Shown: positions 1 to 8,537, numbered from the stretch's first letter. The stretch is DNA of 50,448 nucleotides from an uncultured Roseovarius sp. (GCF_913054395.1 NZ_CAJXIP010000009.1:1-50448); one strand, 5' to 3'. Program-made: numbers and translations. The notes: generated by a model not told the origin, from the letters alone.

Positions 1-54
1 CCCCCAACCAAAGCGTTATGAGCGCTCTGCTCTAACCAATTGAGCTACAGGCCC
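1..54 (-). tRNA. tRNA with CAU anticodon (probably Ile2, alternatively Met), 3' part cut by window edge
   Basis: Read on the minus strand the segment begins GGGCCTGTAGCTCA (acceptor strand and D-stem start), continues with a D-loop containing TTGGTTA, and has the anticodon loop CTCATAA flanked by the GAGCG/CGCTT stem. The anticodon is CAU. The bases after the anticodon stem (CTTTGGTTGGGGG) resemble the CAU isoleucine tRNA (lysidine-modified) more than elongator methionine tRNA, but the T-arm and acceptor end lie outside the window, so the identity is not settled. Confidence 0.85.
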
Positions 55-161
55 GACCTGTTTGCCCTCGTAAAAGGTGGCGCTCGGGGCGTCAAGGCTT
101 TCACATTGCGAAGGTGCTGCCGATGGTCTAACCGGGTCGCAGCGAAAGACGGAGCACAGTC

Positions 162-1211
162 ATGACCGATAAGAAGACGGGTATAACCTACGCCGATGCG
201 GGTGTTGATATTGATGCGGGCAACGCGCTTGTCGAGCGGATCAAACCCGCCGCCAAACGGACCGTGCGCCCGGGCGTGATGTCGGGCCTTGGCGGGTTCG
301 GCGGGCTGTTTGATCTCAAGGCGGCCGGATATGACGACCCGATCCTTGTGGCAGCCACCGATGGTGTCGGCACCAAGCTTCGGATTGCGATTGATACCGG
401 GCATGTCGATGGCGTTGGCGTCGATCTTGTGGCGATGTGTGTCAATGACCTGATTTGTCAGGGTGCAGAACCGCTGTTCTTTCTGGATTACTTTGCCACC
501 GGCAAGCTTGAGCTGGATCAGGCGGCACGCATCATCGAGGGCATCGCGCGTGGCTGCGAAGGTTCTGGCTGTGCCCTGATCGGCGGCGAGACTGCGGAAA
601 TGCCGGGCATGTACCCCAAGGGCGATTTCGATCTGGCGGGCTTTGCCGTCGGCGCGATGGAGCGCGGCCGGGATCTGCCGCGTGATATCGCTGAGGGCGA
701 CGTTCTTTTGGGACTGGCCAGCGATGGCGTGCATTCCAACGGCTACAGCCTTGTGCGCCGCATCGTCGAGATGTCTGGCCTTGGCTGGGGCGATGATTGC
801 CCCTGGGCGACGGGCAGCCTTGGCGCGGCCCTGCTGACGCCGACGCGGCTTTATGTGCGCTCGGTTCTGGGCGCGATGAAGCAGGGCGGGGTCAAGGGCA
901 TGGCCCATATCACCGGTGGTGGCGTGACCGAGAACCTGCCGCGCGTTCTGCCCGAGGGGCTTGCGGCGACGGTCGATCTTGGGGCATGGCAATTGCCGCC
1001 GGTGTTCCGCTGGCTGGCCGAAACCGGCGGCATGGCCGAGGGCGAGCTGCTCAAGACCTTCAACTCGGGGCTCGGCATGATCGTGGTCGCCGACCCGGCA
1101 AAGGCTGCTGCGGTCAAGGGGGCGCTGGAAGGGGCGGGCGAAACCGTTTCCGAGATCGGCCATGTCACGCGCGGCGACGGAACGGTAAGCTATACGGGTG
1201 CCCTTCTGTGA
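162..1211 (+). CDS. purM: Phosphoribosylformylglycinamidine cyclo-ligase (AIR synthase)
   Basis: PurM uses ATP to close the imidazole ring of formylglycinamidine ribonucleotide, giving aminoimidazole ribonucleotide, step five of cytosolic purine synthesis. The 349-residue product has the usual family length. It shows the glycine-rich GLGGFGGLF segment (residues 42-50), the ATDGVGTKL motif (65-73) and the [17 protein letters not shown] core (94-110). The ATG follows an AAAGACGGAG stretch. The stop overlaps the GTG start of purN (GTGA), so the two are translationally coupled. The other purine genes of this window (purC-purS-purQ) lie 7 kb downstream on the same strand. Confidence 0.97.
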   Translation: MTDKKTGITYADAGVDIDAGNALVERIKPAAKRTVRPGVMSGLGGFGGLFDLKAAGYDDPILVAATDGVGTKLRIAIDTGHVDGVGVDLVAMCVNDLICQGAEPLFFLDYFATGKLELDQAARIIEGIARGCEGSGCALIGGETAEMPGMYPKGDFDLAGFAVGAMERGRDLPRDIAEGDVLLGLASDGVHSNGYSLVRRIVEMSGLGWGDDCPWATGSLGAALLTPTRLYVRSVLGAMKQGGVKGMAHITGGGVTENLPRVLPEGLAATVDLGAWQLPPVFRWLAETGGMAEGELLKTFNSGLGMIVVADPAKAAAVKGALEGAGETVSEIGHVTRGDGTVSYTGALL

Positions 1212-1801
1212 GCAAACGCGTCGCGATTTTTCTGTCCGGTGGCGGGTCGAACATGCGCAGCCTTGTCGTCGATATGGCGGGCGATCACCCGGCGCGCCCG
1301 GTTCTTGTGCTGTCAAACCGCGCCGATTCGGGCGGGATTGAATGGGCGAGGGGGCAGGGAATCGCGACAGAAGTGGTTGATCACCGCCCCTTCAAAGGCG
1401 ACCGCGCCGGTTTTGAGGCCGAGATCGCCGCGCGGCTGGTGCCGTATGACATTGACCTGATTTGCCTTGCGGGGTTCATGCGTGTTCTGACGGCGGGGTT
1501 TGTCGGGCCGTGGCAGGGCAGGATGCTTAATATCCACCCCTCGCTTTTGCCGAAGTATCGCGGCCTTAATACCCATGCCCGCGCGCTTGAGGCGGGCGAG
1601 AGCGAGGCCGGCTGTACCGTGCACGAGGTCACCGCAGAGCTTGATGACGGCCCCATCCTTGGACAGGCGCGCGTGCCGATCCTGGGAGATGACACGCCCG
1701 AAACCCTCGCCGCGCGGGTTCTGGAGCAGGAACATATCCTTTACCCGGCCGTTTTGCGGCGCTTTGCAGCGGGCGACCGCACCCCGCTTTTCCTGCCCTG
1801 A
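1208..1801 (+). CDS. purN: Phosphoribosylglycinamide formyltransferase
   Basis: PurN transfers a formyl group from 10-formyltetrahydrofolate to glycinamide ribonucleotide in purine synthesis. The product is 197 residues, typical of the family. The phosphate-binding loop LSGGGSNM is at residues 9-16, and the catalytic set is visible as N108 and H110 in [14 protein letters not shown] and D146 in ELDDGPI. The start is the GTG at 1208, which overlaps the purM stop by the pattern GTGA; an open frame continues upstream inside purM, but that part shows no homology and is a shadow. The pair forms a purMN operon. Confidence 0.96.
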   Translation: MSKRVAIFLSGGGSNMRSLVVDMAGDHPARPVLVLSNRADSGGIEWARGQGIATEVVDHRPFKGDRAGFEAEIAARLVPYDIDLICLAGFMRVLTAGFVGPWQGRMLNIHPSLLPKYRGLNTHARALEAGESEAGCTVHEVTAELDDGPILGQARVPILGDDTPETLAARVLEQEHILYPAVLRRFAAGDRTPLFLP

Positions 1802-1901
1802 GTGTGACCTGACGGTCCGGGGCATTCCATTTCGCCACTATCTGACCTATACCGCGCCCGGGACACCGCAGGGCACACACAAAAAGAGCAAGATCACCCG
1901 G

Positions 1902-3059
1902 ATGAAAACCATCACCACGACCGAAGAGCTGGCCCAGTATTGCGCCATGGCCGCAGAGCATGACTATGTAACCGTCGACACCGAGTTTCTGCGCGAGCGC
2001 ACCTATTATTCCAAGCTCTGCCTGGTGCAGCTTGCGGTGCCGGGCACCGATGACGACAGCGCCGTTCTGGTCGATCCGCTGGTTGGGGAAATGTCGCTTG
2101 AACCGCTTTACGACCTGTTCCGCGACACCTCGGTCGTAAAGGTTTTTCATGCCGCGCGACAGGACCTGGAGATTTTCTTTGTCGATGCCGGGGTGATTCC
2201 CGATCCGCTGTTTGACACGCAGGTTGCGGCGATGGTCTGTGGCTTTGGCGAACAGGCGGGGTATGAGACTCTGGTGCGCAAGATCTGCAAGCAGCAGGTC
2301 GACAAGACCTCGCGGTTCACCGACTGGTCGCGCCGTCCTCTGACCGATGCACAAAAATCCTATGCACTGGCCGATGTGACGCATCTGCGTCTGGTCTACG
2401 AATACCTGGCCAAGAAGCTTCAGACGACGGGGCGTGACATATGGGTCGCCGAAGAACTGCGCGTGCTGACCAATCCGGGCACCTACCGGGTGGAGCCGAC
2501 AGAGGCCTGGAAACGGATCAAGACGCGCAACACCTCTGGCAAATTCCTGGCGGTGGTGCGCGAACTGGCCCGTTTTCGCGAGGGATACGCCCAGTCGCGC
2601 GATGTGCCGCGCAGCCGGGTCTATAAGGACGATGCCTTGGTCGAACTGGCGTCGACCAAGCCCCAGACTCTTCAGGATCTTGGCCGCTCGCGGCTTTTGA
2701 TGCGCGAGGCCCGCAAGGGCGAGATCGCCGATGGCATCCTTGCGGCGGTCAAGACGGGGCTGGCCTGCCCGCCCGAGAAAACCCCGAAAGTCGATGCCAG
2801 CAATGACAAGTTGCAGGTCAACCCGGCGCTGGCCGATCTGTTGCGGGTCTTGCTCAAGGCCAAGACCGAGGATTACGGGGTGGCCTCCAAGCTTATTGCC
2901 TCGGCCTCTGATCTTGATCTGATGGCGGCGGGCAAGCGCGATGTGGCAGCCTTGCAGGGCTGGCGGTTTGATGTGTTCGGGCGCGATGCCATGCGCCTCT
3001 GCGATGGTGAAATCGCATTGGCGGTCAAAGGCCAGTCGATTGAGGTGGTCGATCTTTAA
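1902..3059 (+). CDS. rnd: Ribonuclease D
   Basis: RNase D is a 3'-5' exoribonuclease that trims tRNA precursors and other small structured RNAs. The 385-residue product carries the DEDD exonuclease signature: D26 and E28 in VTVDTEFLRE, the central Asp in FHAARQDLEIFF, and YALADVTHL at the end of the exonuclease domain. A helical HRDC-type region follows. The ATG at 1902 begins MKTITTTEELAQY. The reading frame is open further upstream to 1500, but that part lies inside purN in another frame. The gene starts 100 bases after purN and may be cotranscribed with purMN. Confidence 0.93.
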   Translation: MKTITTTEELAQYCAMAAEHDYVTVDTEFLRERTYYSKLCLVQLAVPGTDDDSAVLVDPLVGEMSLEPLYDLFRDTSVVKVFHAARQDLEIFFVDAGVIPDPLFDTQVAAMVCGFGEQAGYETLVRKICKQQVDKTSRFTDWSRRPLTDAQKSYALADVTHLRLVYEYLAKKLQTTGRDIWVAEELRVLTNPGTYRVEPTEAWKRIKTRNTSGKFLAVVRELARFREGYAQSRDVPRSRVYKDDALVELASTKPQTLQDLGRSRLLMREARKGEIADGILAAVKTGLACPPEKTPKVDASNDKLQVNPALADLLRVLLKAKTEDYGVASKLIASASDLDLMAAGKRDVAALQGWRFDVFGRDAMRLCDGEIALAVKGQSIEVVDL

Positions 3060-3065
3060 CAGGGA

Positions 3066-3599
3066 CTAGCGGGTGCTGCTGCGTTCGTTGCGCGCGCCGG
3101 TCACGATGATGGTGCGGGCTTCTTCCAAAGTCTGGGTCGAGATGAACTCGGCCACATGTACGGTGCGCGCACGCTCCGAGCCCTGAGGCTGGTTTTCCGG
3201 CTGGAGCGCCAGAAGTTTGTAGCGGAGCACGCCATTGACCGGCTCGCCCTTGTTGTCGGCAACGAGGCGCACGTCAAACGCCCCCTGACGCATGCTTAGC
3301 CCGGTCACACGTATGATGGCGCCGTCGGTTGTACGCTCGATCTTCATCTCGGTGATCTGGTCCACTGGCGTGCCGAGGTAGACCTCGGCCTTGTTGCGGC
3401 GGAAAATGCTGTCTTGCTTGACCGGAATGAGCGGGTTCACGTTTTCCGCAGGCGCCGTCGCCACCGGGCGTGATTTGCTTTTGCCGAACCAGTTGGCCGG
3501 GTTGACCCGCGAGTCGCGCAGACCGCCACAGCCCGCAAGAAGCATTGAGGAAACCATCGTGAGAGCAAGAAGGATGCGCATCAGTACCGCCTTTGACAT
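3066..3599 (-). CDS. Predicted lipoprotein, function unknown
   Basis: The 177-residue product starts with a short basic segment, a hydrophobic stretch and the lipobox LLAGC with the acylated cysteine at position 24, so it should be exported and anchored in a membrane by lipid. The mature part has an Asn/Pro/Arg-rich linker (residues 30-60) followed by a compact domain containing EVYLGTPVDQITEMKIERT, with no enzyme motif that I recognise. Similar small lipoproteins are common in Rhodobacterales next to sufE. The gene is convergent with rnd (6 bases between stops) and divergent from sufE, so it probably has its own promoter in the 3600-3700 region. An alternative start is Met7. Confidence 0.8.
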   Translation of the reverse strand: MSKAVLMRILLALTMVSSMLLAGCGGLRDSRVNPANWFGKSKSRPVATAPAENVNPLIPVKQDSIFRRNKAEVYLGTPVDQITEMKIERTTDGAIIRVTGLSMRQGAFDVRLVADNKGEPVNGVLRYKLLALQPENQPQGSERARTVHVAEFISTQTLEEARTIIVTGARNERSSTR

Positions 3600-3707
3600 C
3601 TTTTCCCTCGGTTACCCTATCCGGGCAGGGTTGAAAAGGTGCAAGCTGGGGCTGGACGTCGATCAACGCGGCGCCTAGGTCATAAGGCAAGCAAGAAGGA
3701 GCATGCG

Positions 3708-4118
3708 ATGGCCACGGAAACCTTTGAAGAGATTGTCGACGATTTCGAGTTTCTCGAGGATTGGGAAGACCGCTATCGCTATGTCATCGACTATGGCAAG
3801 GCGATGCCGGGACTTGACGAGGCGCTGAAGGTGCCCGCAACCAAGGTCGACGGCTGTGCCAGCCAGGTCTGGCTGCATCCGCGCATCGACGCCGGGCGGT
3901 TCAGCTTTGAGGGCGACAGCGATGCGATGATTGTGCGCGGGTTGATCGCGGTGCTGCGCGCGCTTTACAATGGCCTGCCGCTGGCCGAGGTCGTCAAGGT
4001 AGATGCGCCGGGAGAATTGGCGCGGCTCGGGCTTAATGACCATCTGTCCGCGCAACGCTCGAACGGGCTGCGGGCGATGATCGAGCGCATCCGGCTGGTG
4101 GCAAGCGAGGCGGCCTGA
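3708..4118 (+). CDS. sufE: SufE family cysteine desulfuration protein
   Basis: SufE takes persulfide sulfur from the cysteine desulfurase SufS and passes it to the SufBCD scaffold for Fe-S cluster assembly. The 136-residue product has the usual length. It shows the acceptor cysteine C50 in the conserved VDGCASQVW motif and the C-terminal helix region LSAQRSNGLRAMIERIR typical of the family. The ATG at 3708 is preceded by AGAAGGAG; the in-frame extension upstream to 3639 lacks this signal. No other suf gene is visible nearby, so the gene stands alone here. Confidence 0.93.
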   Translation: MATETFEEIVDDFEFLEDWEDRYRYVIDYGKAMPGLDEALKVPATKVDGCASQVWLHPRIDAGRFSFEGDSDAMIVRGLIAVLRALYNGLPLAEVVKVDAPGELARLGLNDHLSAQRSNGLRAMIERIRLVASEAA

Positions 4119-4156
4119 CCTGGCGGAGCGCCTGTGGCGCAGAGGTATGGCGTAAT

Positions 4157-4203
4157 GAGGGGTTTCACCCCTCAAACTCCCCAGAGTATTTAAGGAAAGA
4201 TGA
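4157..4203. repeat. Rhodobacterales-type intergenic repeat unit
   Basis: The segment holds a short hairpin, GAGGGG-TTTCA-CCCCTC, followed by AAACTCCCCAGAGTATTT and AAGGAAAGATGAA. The combination of a C/G hairpin, a CTCCCC(A/G)GAGTATTT core and a trailing AGATGAA is a form I recognise from many intergenic regions of roseobacter genomes. It lies between the convergent sufE and DUF1638 genes and may serve as a transcript end. I saw no second full copy in this window. Confidence 0.55.
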
Positions 4204-4209
4204 ACCTAA

Positions 4210-4860
4210 TCAGTGTTTTGCGGATTGACGTTCAAGTGATTTGGCAAGGTCCCCATATCCGGTGAAGCGATGCTCGAACCGCAGGCCGAGCCGGTCGGCG
4301 CAGGCGCGCGCCTTGACGATCAGAGCCGGGTCGTCGGTCTGGGCCTGGTAGATCAGGGTGGTGTAATTTCCGAAAATCATGTCGCGCAGTTCGGGATGGC
4401 GATCGAGGCCCATCGGTTTCCAGACGAAGGCATCGAACTGCCGGACCAGGAAATCGGTCAGGAAAAACGCGGTCATATCGGCGTCACCGCGTTCGGCAAA
4501 GCGGTCATTGCCTTCGAAAAACGAATAGCAATGCGGCCCCTCGACCATCTCGACGCCAAGTTCGGCGCATTTTGTCTGAAGCTCACCGCCGGTGCCGCAA
4601 TCGGCATAGACCACGAAGATATGATCATAGGCAGCGCGGTGCTTGAGCACGGCCTCTTCCACTGCGGCGGTGATCTTTTCGGGGTAGAGGTGAAGTTTGG
4701 CGGGCAGGCAGGTCAGATCCATGTGATCCCAGCCATTGAGCCGCTTGAGCGTCAGGATTTCATGCGCCAGGGCGCCGCAGGCGATCAACAGGATGCGCCC
4801 GCCATTGCGCGCCTCCAGGCCATGTTGGGTCAGCGTGTCATCGCTAGGCAGATCGGTCAT
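4210..4860 (-). CDS. DUF1638 domain protein, linked to corrinoid methyltransferase genes
   Basis: The 216-residue product matches the DUF1638 family by its Cys-containing motifs: LIACGALAHE (residues 25-34), LTCLPAKLHLYPEKI (49-63), VVYADCGTGGEL (83-94) and EGPHCYSFFEGN. The pattern of spaced cysteines and histidine suggests metal or cofactor binding, but the family has no assigned reaction that I know. DUF1638 genes often sit beside corrinoid protein and methyltransferase genes, and here the corrinoid protein is the next gene upstream on the same strand. A strong hairpin lies only 16 bases before the start, so read-through from the corrinoid gene would be reduced. The stop is next to the intergenic repeat shared with sufE. 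Confidence 0.85.
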   Translation of the reverse strand: MTDLPSDDTLTQHGLEARNGGRILLIACGALAHEILTLKRLNGWDHMDLTCLPAKLHLYPEKITAAVEEAVLKHRAAYDHIFVVYADCGTGGELQTKCAELGVEMVEGPHCYSFFEGNDRFAERGDADMTAFFLTDFLVRQFDAFVWKPMGLDRHPELRDMIFGNYTTLIYQAQTDDPALIVKARACADRLGLRFEHRFTGYGDLAKSLERQSAKH

Positions 4861-4875
4861 TGGGTCTCCGGTACG

Positions 4876-4905
4876 AAAAACGGCCCGCGAAGGACGCGGG
4901 CCGTT
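4876..4905 (-). terminator. Rho-independent terminator after the corrinoid protein gene
   Basis: A perfect 11-bp stem (AACGGCCCGCG paired with CGCGGGCCGTT, 5-base loop) is followed on the minus strand by a run of five T. It ends the corrinoid gene, whose stop is at 4929, and sits 16 bases before the DUF1638 start, where it could act as an attenuator for that gene. Confidence 0.85.
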
Positions 4906-4928
4906 AAGCTTGAAATCAGAGGTTCAGC

Positions 4929-5633
4929 TTAGCCAGCGGCCAGTTTGTTGTGTTTGCGCGCCATGAAGTCCTTGGCGGTTTCCACGGCCACGGCGGCATC
5001 GCGGCAATAGGCATCTGCGCCGATTGCCTTGCCGAATTCTTCGTTCAGCGGGGCGCCACCGACAAGAACAACGTAATCATCGCGCTTGCCCTGTTCAATC
5101 ATCGTGTCGATCACGACCTTCATATAGGGCATCGTGGTGGTCAAAAGCGCCGACATGCCAAGGATGTCGGGGGCCTCGGTCTCGAGCGCCTCGATGTATT
5201 TTTCAACCGGGTTGTTGATGCCGAGATCAACCACTTCGAAACCGGCGCCTTCCATCATCCTGCTGACGAGGTTCTTGCCGATGTCGTGGATGTCGCCCTT
5301 GACGGTGCCGATCACCATCTTGCCGACGCGCGGGGCGCCGGTTTCGGCCAGAAGCGGTTTGAGGATGGCCATGCCGCCCTTCATCGCGTTGGCGGCCAAA
5401 AGCACCTCGGGGACGAAGAGAATGCCGTCGCGGAAATCCTTGCCGACGATGGTCATGCCGCCCACAAGCGCCTCTGTCAGCACCTGATAGGGCTGCCAGC
5501 CACGCTCAAGAAGGATGTTCACGCCTTCCTCGATCTCTTCTTTCAGACCGTCGTAAAGGTCGTCAAACATCTGCTGAACAAGTTCTTCATTGTCCAGGTC
5601 CGACAGGATGATGTCGTCTTCTTGGTCAGACAT
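4929..5633 (-). CDS. Corrinoid (B12-binding) protein, methionine synthase module
   Basis: The 234-residue product is a cobalamin carrier for methyl transfer. Residues 15-95 form the helical cap domain (B12-binding type 2), and residues 103-225 the Rossmann-like B12 domain. The lower-axial-ligand motif DxHxxG is D114-H116-G119 in GDIHDIGKNLV, followed by SALLTTTM (161-168) and GGAPL (192-196). The sequence resembles the cap and B12 segments of MetH. In roseobacters such as Phaeobacter inhibens, methionine synthase is known to be divided into separate homocysteine-binding, folate-binding and B12-binding proteins. With the homocysteine methyltransferase gene 1.3 kb away, I infer that this is the B12 module. 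A role in another corrinoid methyltransferase, for example for methylamines or betaine, is the alternative. Confidence 0.88.
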   Translation of the reverse strand: MSDQEDDIILSDLDNEELVQQMFDDLYDGLKEEIEEGVNILLERGWQPYQVLTEALVGGMTIVGKDFRDGILFVPEVLLAANAMKGGMAILKPLLAETGAPRVGKMVIGTVKGDIHDIGKNLVSRMMEGAGFEVVDLGINNPVEKYIEALETEAPDILGMSALLTTTMPYMKVVIDTMIEQGKRDDYVVLVGGAPLNEEFGKAIGADAYCRDAAVAVETAKDFMARKHNKLAAG

Positions 5634-5845
5634 TACGCAAATCCTTGATTGCTGTGCGTGAAGGCACGGAGTGTTGGTTTCTTATGCAGCTTTCGTCAAT
5701 TTGTCGCGGTTTCACTTTCCGGAATACGACACTGGCTGCGCTGCAACCGACTTATAGCGATGAATTGTGGGCCGACACACTGCAAACTTGTCATGATCTA
5801 TATAAGTCTGTTGCATATGTTCCCCTTATGTTCCATTAATCGTCA

Positions 5846-6934
5846 ATGGCTGAGAGTGAAACGATACCACCGGACCTGCGGATCAGGGCGCGCGGCGCCT
5901 GTAGCAATGCCGCCGGGCGCTATGAGAAAAGCCAGACGCGCTTTGACGCGGACGGATGGGCGCAAGAGGTGGGGGATAATCTGCTGTGCACCCATGTCAC
6001 GACCGAGGTCGCGCGCCGGATCATTACCTATAACCGCTCGCCCGACCTGCCGTTTGACCGGTCTGTCAATCCTTATCGCGGCTGTGAACATGGATGTATC
6101 TATTGTTTTGCCCGTCCAACGCATGCCTGGCTTGGAATGTCGCCGGGGCTCGATTTTGAAACCCGGCTGATTGCGCGGCCGAATGCGTCAACTCTGTTGG
6201 ATAAAGAGTTACGCCACCCGCGCTATGTGCCGCGCCCGATCGCCATCGGCACGAATACTGATCCCTATCAGCCGATAGAGCAGGAGCAGGCTATCACGCG
6301 GGCCTGCCTTGAGGTGCTGCGGCGCTTTAGCCATCCGGTGGCGATTGTGACCAAGGGCACATTGATTGAGCGTGATCTTGATATCCTGGCGGATATGGCA
6401 GGCCAGGGGCTGGTGCGGGTTGGTATTTCGGTGACCTCGCTTGATGCGGACCTGGCGCGCAGGCTTGAGCCGCGCGCACCGTCGCCCAAGCGCCGGCTGG
6501 CCACGATTCGCGCGTTGAGCGATGCAGGCGTGCCGGTGCGTCTCATGACCTCGCCGATCATTCCGGGGCTGACGGATCACGAGATCGAGGCGCTGCTTGC
6601 TGCCGGGCAGGAGGCCGGGGCGGATGCGGCCAGCTGGATCATGCTGCGCCTGCCGCTGGAGGTCGCGCCGCTGTTTCAGGAGTGGTTACAGGCGCATTAC
6701 CCCGACCGCGTCAACCGGGTGATGAACCGGGTACGCGAAATGCATGGCGGCAAGGACTATGAGGCCGAATGGGGCAGACGGATGCGCGGAACCGGCGTTT
6801 ATGCCCGCCTTATCGCCCGCCGGTTCGAGGCGGCGGCGGCGCGGCTTGGGTTGAGTGGTGACCAACCGGGGCTGCGGCTCGATCTTTTCGAGCGCCCTTT
6901 TGAGAAGGGCGCCCAGATGTCGCTTTTCGGGTGA
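5846..6934 (+). CDS. PA0069-family radical SAM protein (spore photoproduct lyase-like)
   Basis: The 362-residue product has the radical SAM cluster motif CxxxCxxC at C80, C84 and C87 within YRGCEHGCIYCFARPTH, which binds a [4Fe-4S] cluster and S-adenosylmethionine. The following segments, RPIAIGTNTDPYQPIEQ and VTKGTLIERDLDIL, are those of the SPL/Rv2578c/PA0069 group. The substrate of this group is not established. The gene is divergent from the corrinoid gene (212 bases between starts) and convergent with the homocysteine methyltransferase (30 bases between stops). This position inside the split methionine synthase block may be meaningful or a chance. The ATG at 5846 is the first Met of the conserved frame. 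Confidence 0.87.
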   Translation: MAESETIPPDLRIRARGACSNAAGRYEKSQTRFDADGWAQEVGDNLLCTHVTTEVARRIITYNRSPDLPFDRSVNPYRGCEHGCIYCFARPTHAWLGMSPGLDFETRLIARPNASTLLDKELRHPRYVPRPIAIGTNTDPYQPIEQEQAITRACLEVLRRFSHPVAIVTKGTLIERDLDILADMAGQGLVRVGISVTSLDADLARRLEPRAPSPKRRLATIRALSDAGVPVRLMTSPIIPGLTDHEIEALLAAGQEAGADAASWIMLRLPLEVAPLFQEWLQAHYPDRVNRVMNRVREMHGGKDYEAEWGRRMRGTGVYARLIARRFEAAAARLGLSGDQPGLRLDLFERPFEKGAQMSLFG

Positions 6935-6964
6935 CGCGCTTGTCAGACCTTATGAGCGCTGTGT

Positions 6965-7975
6965 TTATGCGCGCCGACGCCGTGTGCGGCGCGGCTCTGG
7001 CGTGTCATCGCCGGTGCCATCCGCCGCCGAGGAAAACGGCCCAAGCGCATCGGTGATCTGATCCAGCGTCGGTCGCTCGCCAAGCGGGCGGGTTTCCAGC
7101 GCCTCGCGCATTTTGGACAGGTGCTCGGGCATGGTGCCACAGCAGCCGCCAATGATCGTCGCGCCCGCATCGCGCGCCAGAACCGCATATTCGGCCATCA
7201 GATCGGGGGTTCCGTCATAATGGATATGCCCGTCATGGTATTTCGGGATACCGGCGTTTCCCTTCGCAATGATCGGTCGCTCGCTGCCTTGCGCGACAAA
7301 CCCAAGCACGGTGCGCAGCAGATCGGATGCGCCGACCCCGCAATTGGCGCCATAGGCCAGCGGCGGATTGGCCAGCTTTTCCACCATCGTCACCATATCG
7401 GCCGAGGTCAGCCCCATCATCGTGCGCCCGGCCGTGTCAAAGCTCATCGTGCCACACCACGGCATATCCGCAAGTTTGAACGCCTCGGCGGCGGCCTTGT
7501 ATTCTTCGGGGGCGGAAATCGTTTCAAGCCAGAGCACATCGGCCCCGCCTTCCTTCAGGCCCTCGGCCTGTTCGTGAAAAATCTCCACCGCCAGCTCGTG
7601 GGTCAGCGCACCCATCGGGGCCATGATCTCTCCGGTTGGGCCGACAGAGCCGGCCACGATCACCGGGCGGTCATAGCGGTCGGCAACCTCGCGGCCAATT
7701 TCGGCGGAAATGCGCGACAGTTCGCCCGCGCGTTTCTCCGCACCATGCAATTTGAGTCGCGCAGCGTTGCCGCCAAAGGAGTTGGTCAGGAACAGGTCAC
7801 TTCCCGCATCGACCGCCTGTTTGTACAAACGCTCGATCCGGTCGGGGTGCTGATCGTTCCACATCTCGGGGGCATCCCCCGATTGCAGGCCCATGTTGAA
7901 AAGATTCGTCCCAGTGGCGCCGTCGGCAAGGATCCAGTCGCGCGCGGCCAGCATTTGGGAAAAGGCATTTGTCAT
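6965..7975 (-). CDS. Homocysteine S-methyltransferase module (betaine-homocysteine methyltransferase-like; split MetH)
   Basis: The 336-residue product folds as a zinc-dependent homocysteine-binding barrel. Motifs are LADGATGTNLF (16-26), the first zinc ligand C212 in GANCGVGASD and the ligand pair C278-C279 in GGCCGTMPEH. It matches the first domain of MetH and the BHMT-like enzymes annotated in roseobacters. Together with the corrinoid protein at 4929-5633 it likely forms part of a split B12-dependent methionine synthase; the pterin-binding part is not in the window. The C-terminus carries an unusual basic tail, TPEPRRTRRRRA. The ATG at 7975 begins MTNAFSQML; the frame extends upstream to 8047, but the extra residues do not resemble the family. 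Confidence 0.88.
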   Translation of the reverse strand: MTNAFSQMLAARDWILADGATGTNLFNMGLQSGDAPEMWNDQHPDRIERLYKQAVDAGSDLFLTNSFGGNAARLKLHGAEKRAGELSRISAEIGREVADRYDRPVIVAGSVGPTGEIMAPMGALTHELAVEIFHEQAEGLKEGGADVLWLETISAPEEYKAAAEAFKLADMPWCGTMSFDTAGRTMMGLTSADMVTMVEKLANPPLAYGANCGVGASDLLRTVLGFVAQGSERPIIAKGNAGIPKYHDGHIHYDGTPDLMAEYAVLARDAGATIIGGCCGTMPEHLSKMREALETRPLGERPTLDQITDALGPFSSAADGTGDDTPEPRRTRRRRA

Positions 7976-8171
7976 CGGTACATCCCGGATAAAGTCACCG
8001 CGTGTCCTGTCACGAATGATGCTTTTGCGCAAACTCATTTTCTTCATGACAATTGTGAGGCCGCTTCCGATTGGCCGCAGATGCCCCCGGATGCAGCGCC
8101 CCGGTCACAAGCTGCACCATCCGCCGAAAGGTGGGGGCCCATCGGCCTGGCGGTCGAATATGCAAATAAGA

Positions 8172-8197
8172 AAGGCGCACCCGTCGGGGCGCGCCTT
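8172..8197 (-). terminator. Terminator hairpin after the zeta-subunit gene
   Basis: The minus strand reads AAGGCGCGCCC-GACG-GGTGCGCCTT followed by TCTTATTT. The stem is 11 bp with one G-U pair that is favourable only in the minus-strand transcript. It lies 26 bases after the stop of the zeta-subunit gene. Confidence 0.75.
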
Positions 8198-8222
8198 GCA
8201 AAGGTCAACAGGGCAAAATCCC

Positions 8223-8537
8223 TTAGACTTCTTTCATAAGCTGGTCTTTGGCGATCCGGAGCAGCTCTGCCATCTTGCCGCGGATGGTGTCGGCATCGGC
8301 GATATCGCCAAGGTCGGCGGCAACTTTGCGCACCACGTCCTCGTGGCCGGCCTCTTCGAAATCGGCCTTGACGACCTCTTTTGCATAGGCGTCGGCGTCA
8401 TCGCCGGTCTTGCCCAGAAGCTCTGCCGCCCAAAGGCCCAAAAGCTTGTTGCGGCGGGCCTCGGCGCGGAATTTCATTTCCTCGTCATGGGCGAATTTGT
8501 TTTCAAATGCGTTTTCGCGTTCGTCAAAAGTGGTCAT
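8223..8537 (-). CDS. F1-ATPase inhibitor zeta subunit (DUF1476)
   Basis: The 104-residue product belongs to DUF1476, which in Paracoccus denitrificans is the zeta inhibitor of the F1FO-ATPase; it blocks wasteful ATP hydrolysis by inserting its N-terminal helix into F1. The sequence begins MTTFDERENAFENKFAHDEE, matching the conserved inhibitory segment, and continues as a helical bundle (KFRAEARRNKLLGLWAAELL). I chose the Met at 8537 because the conserved DERE segment starts right after it; seven further codons upstream are open but unlikely. It is a single gene with its own terminator, divergent from purC. Confidence 0.9.
   Translation of the reverse strand: MTTFDERENAFENKFAHDEEMKFRAEARRNKLLGLWAAELLGKTGDDADAYAKEVVKADFEEAGHEDVVRKVAADLGDIADADTIRGKMAELLRIAKDQLMKEV

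Noticed and set aside
5788-5816. TTGTCA and TTGCAT as a promoter for the radical SAM gene
   Set aside because: The spacing is right, but the -10 element is poor; the AT-rich region offers several equal choices on both strands.
7976-8222. Possible SAH or SAM riboswitch in front of the homocysteine methyltransferase gene
   Set aside because: The leader has GC-rich pairing and the words CCAGGCC and GGCGCTGCA, which recall the SAH element, but the required partner sequences are absent. Only the terminator of the upstream gene is supported.
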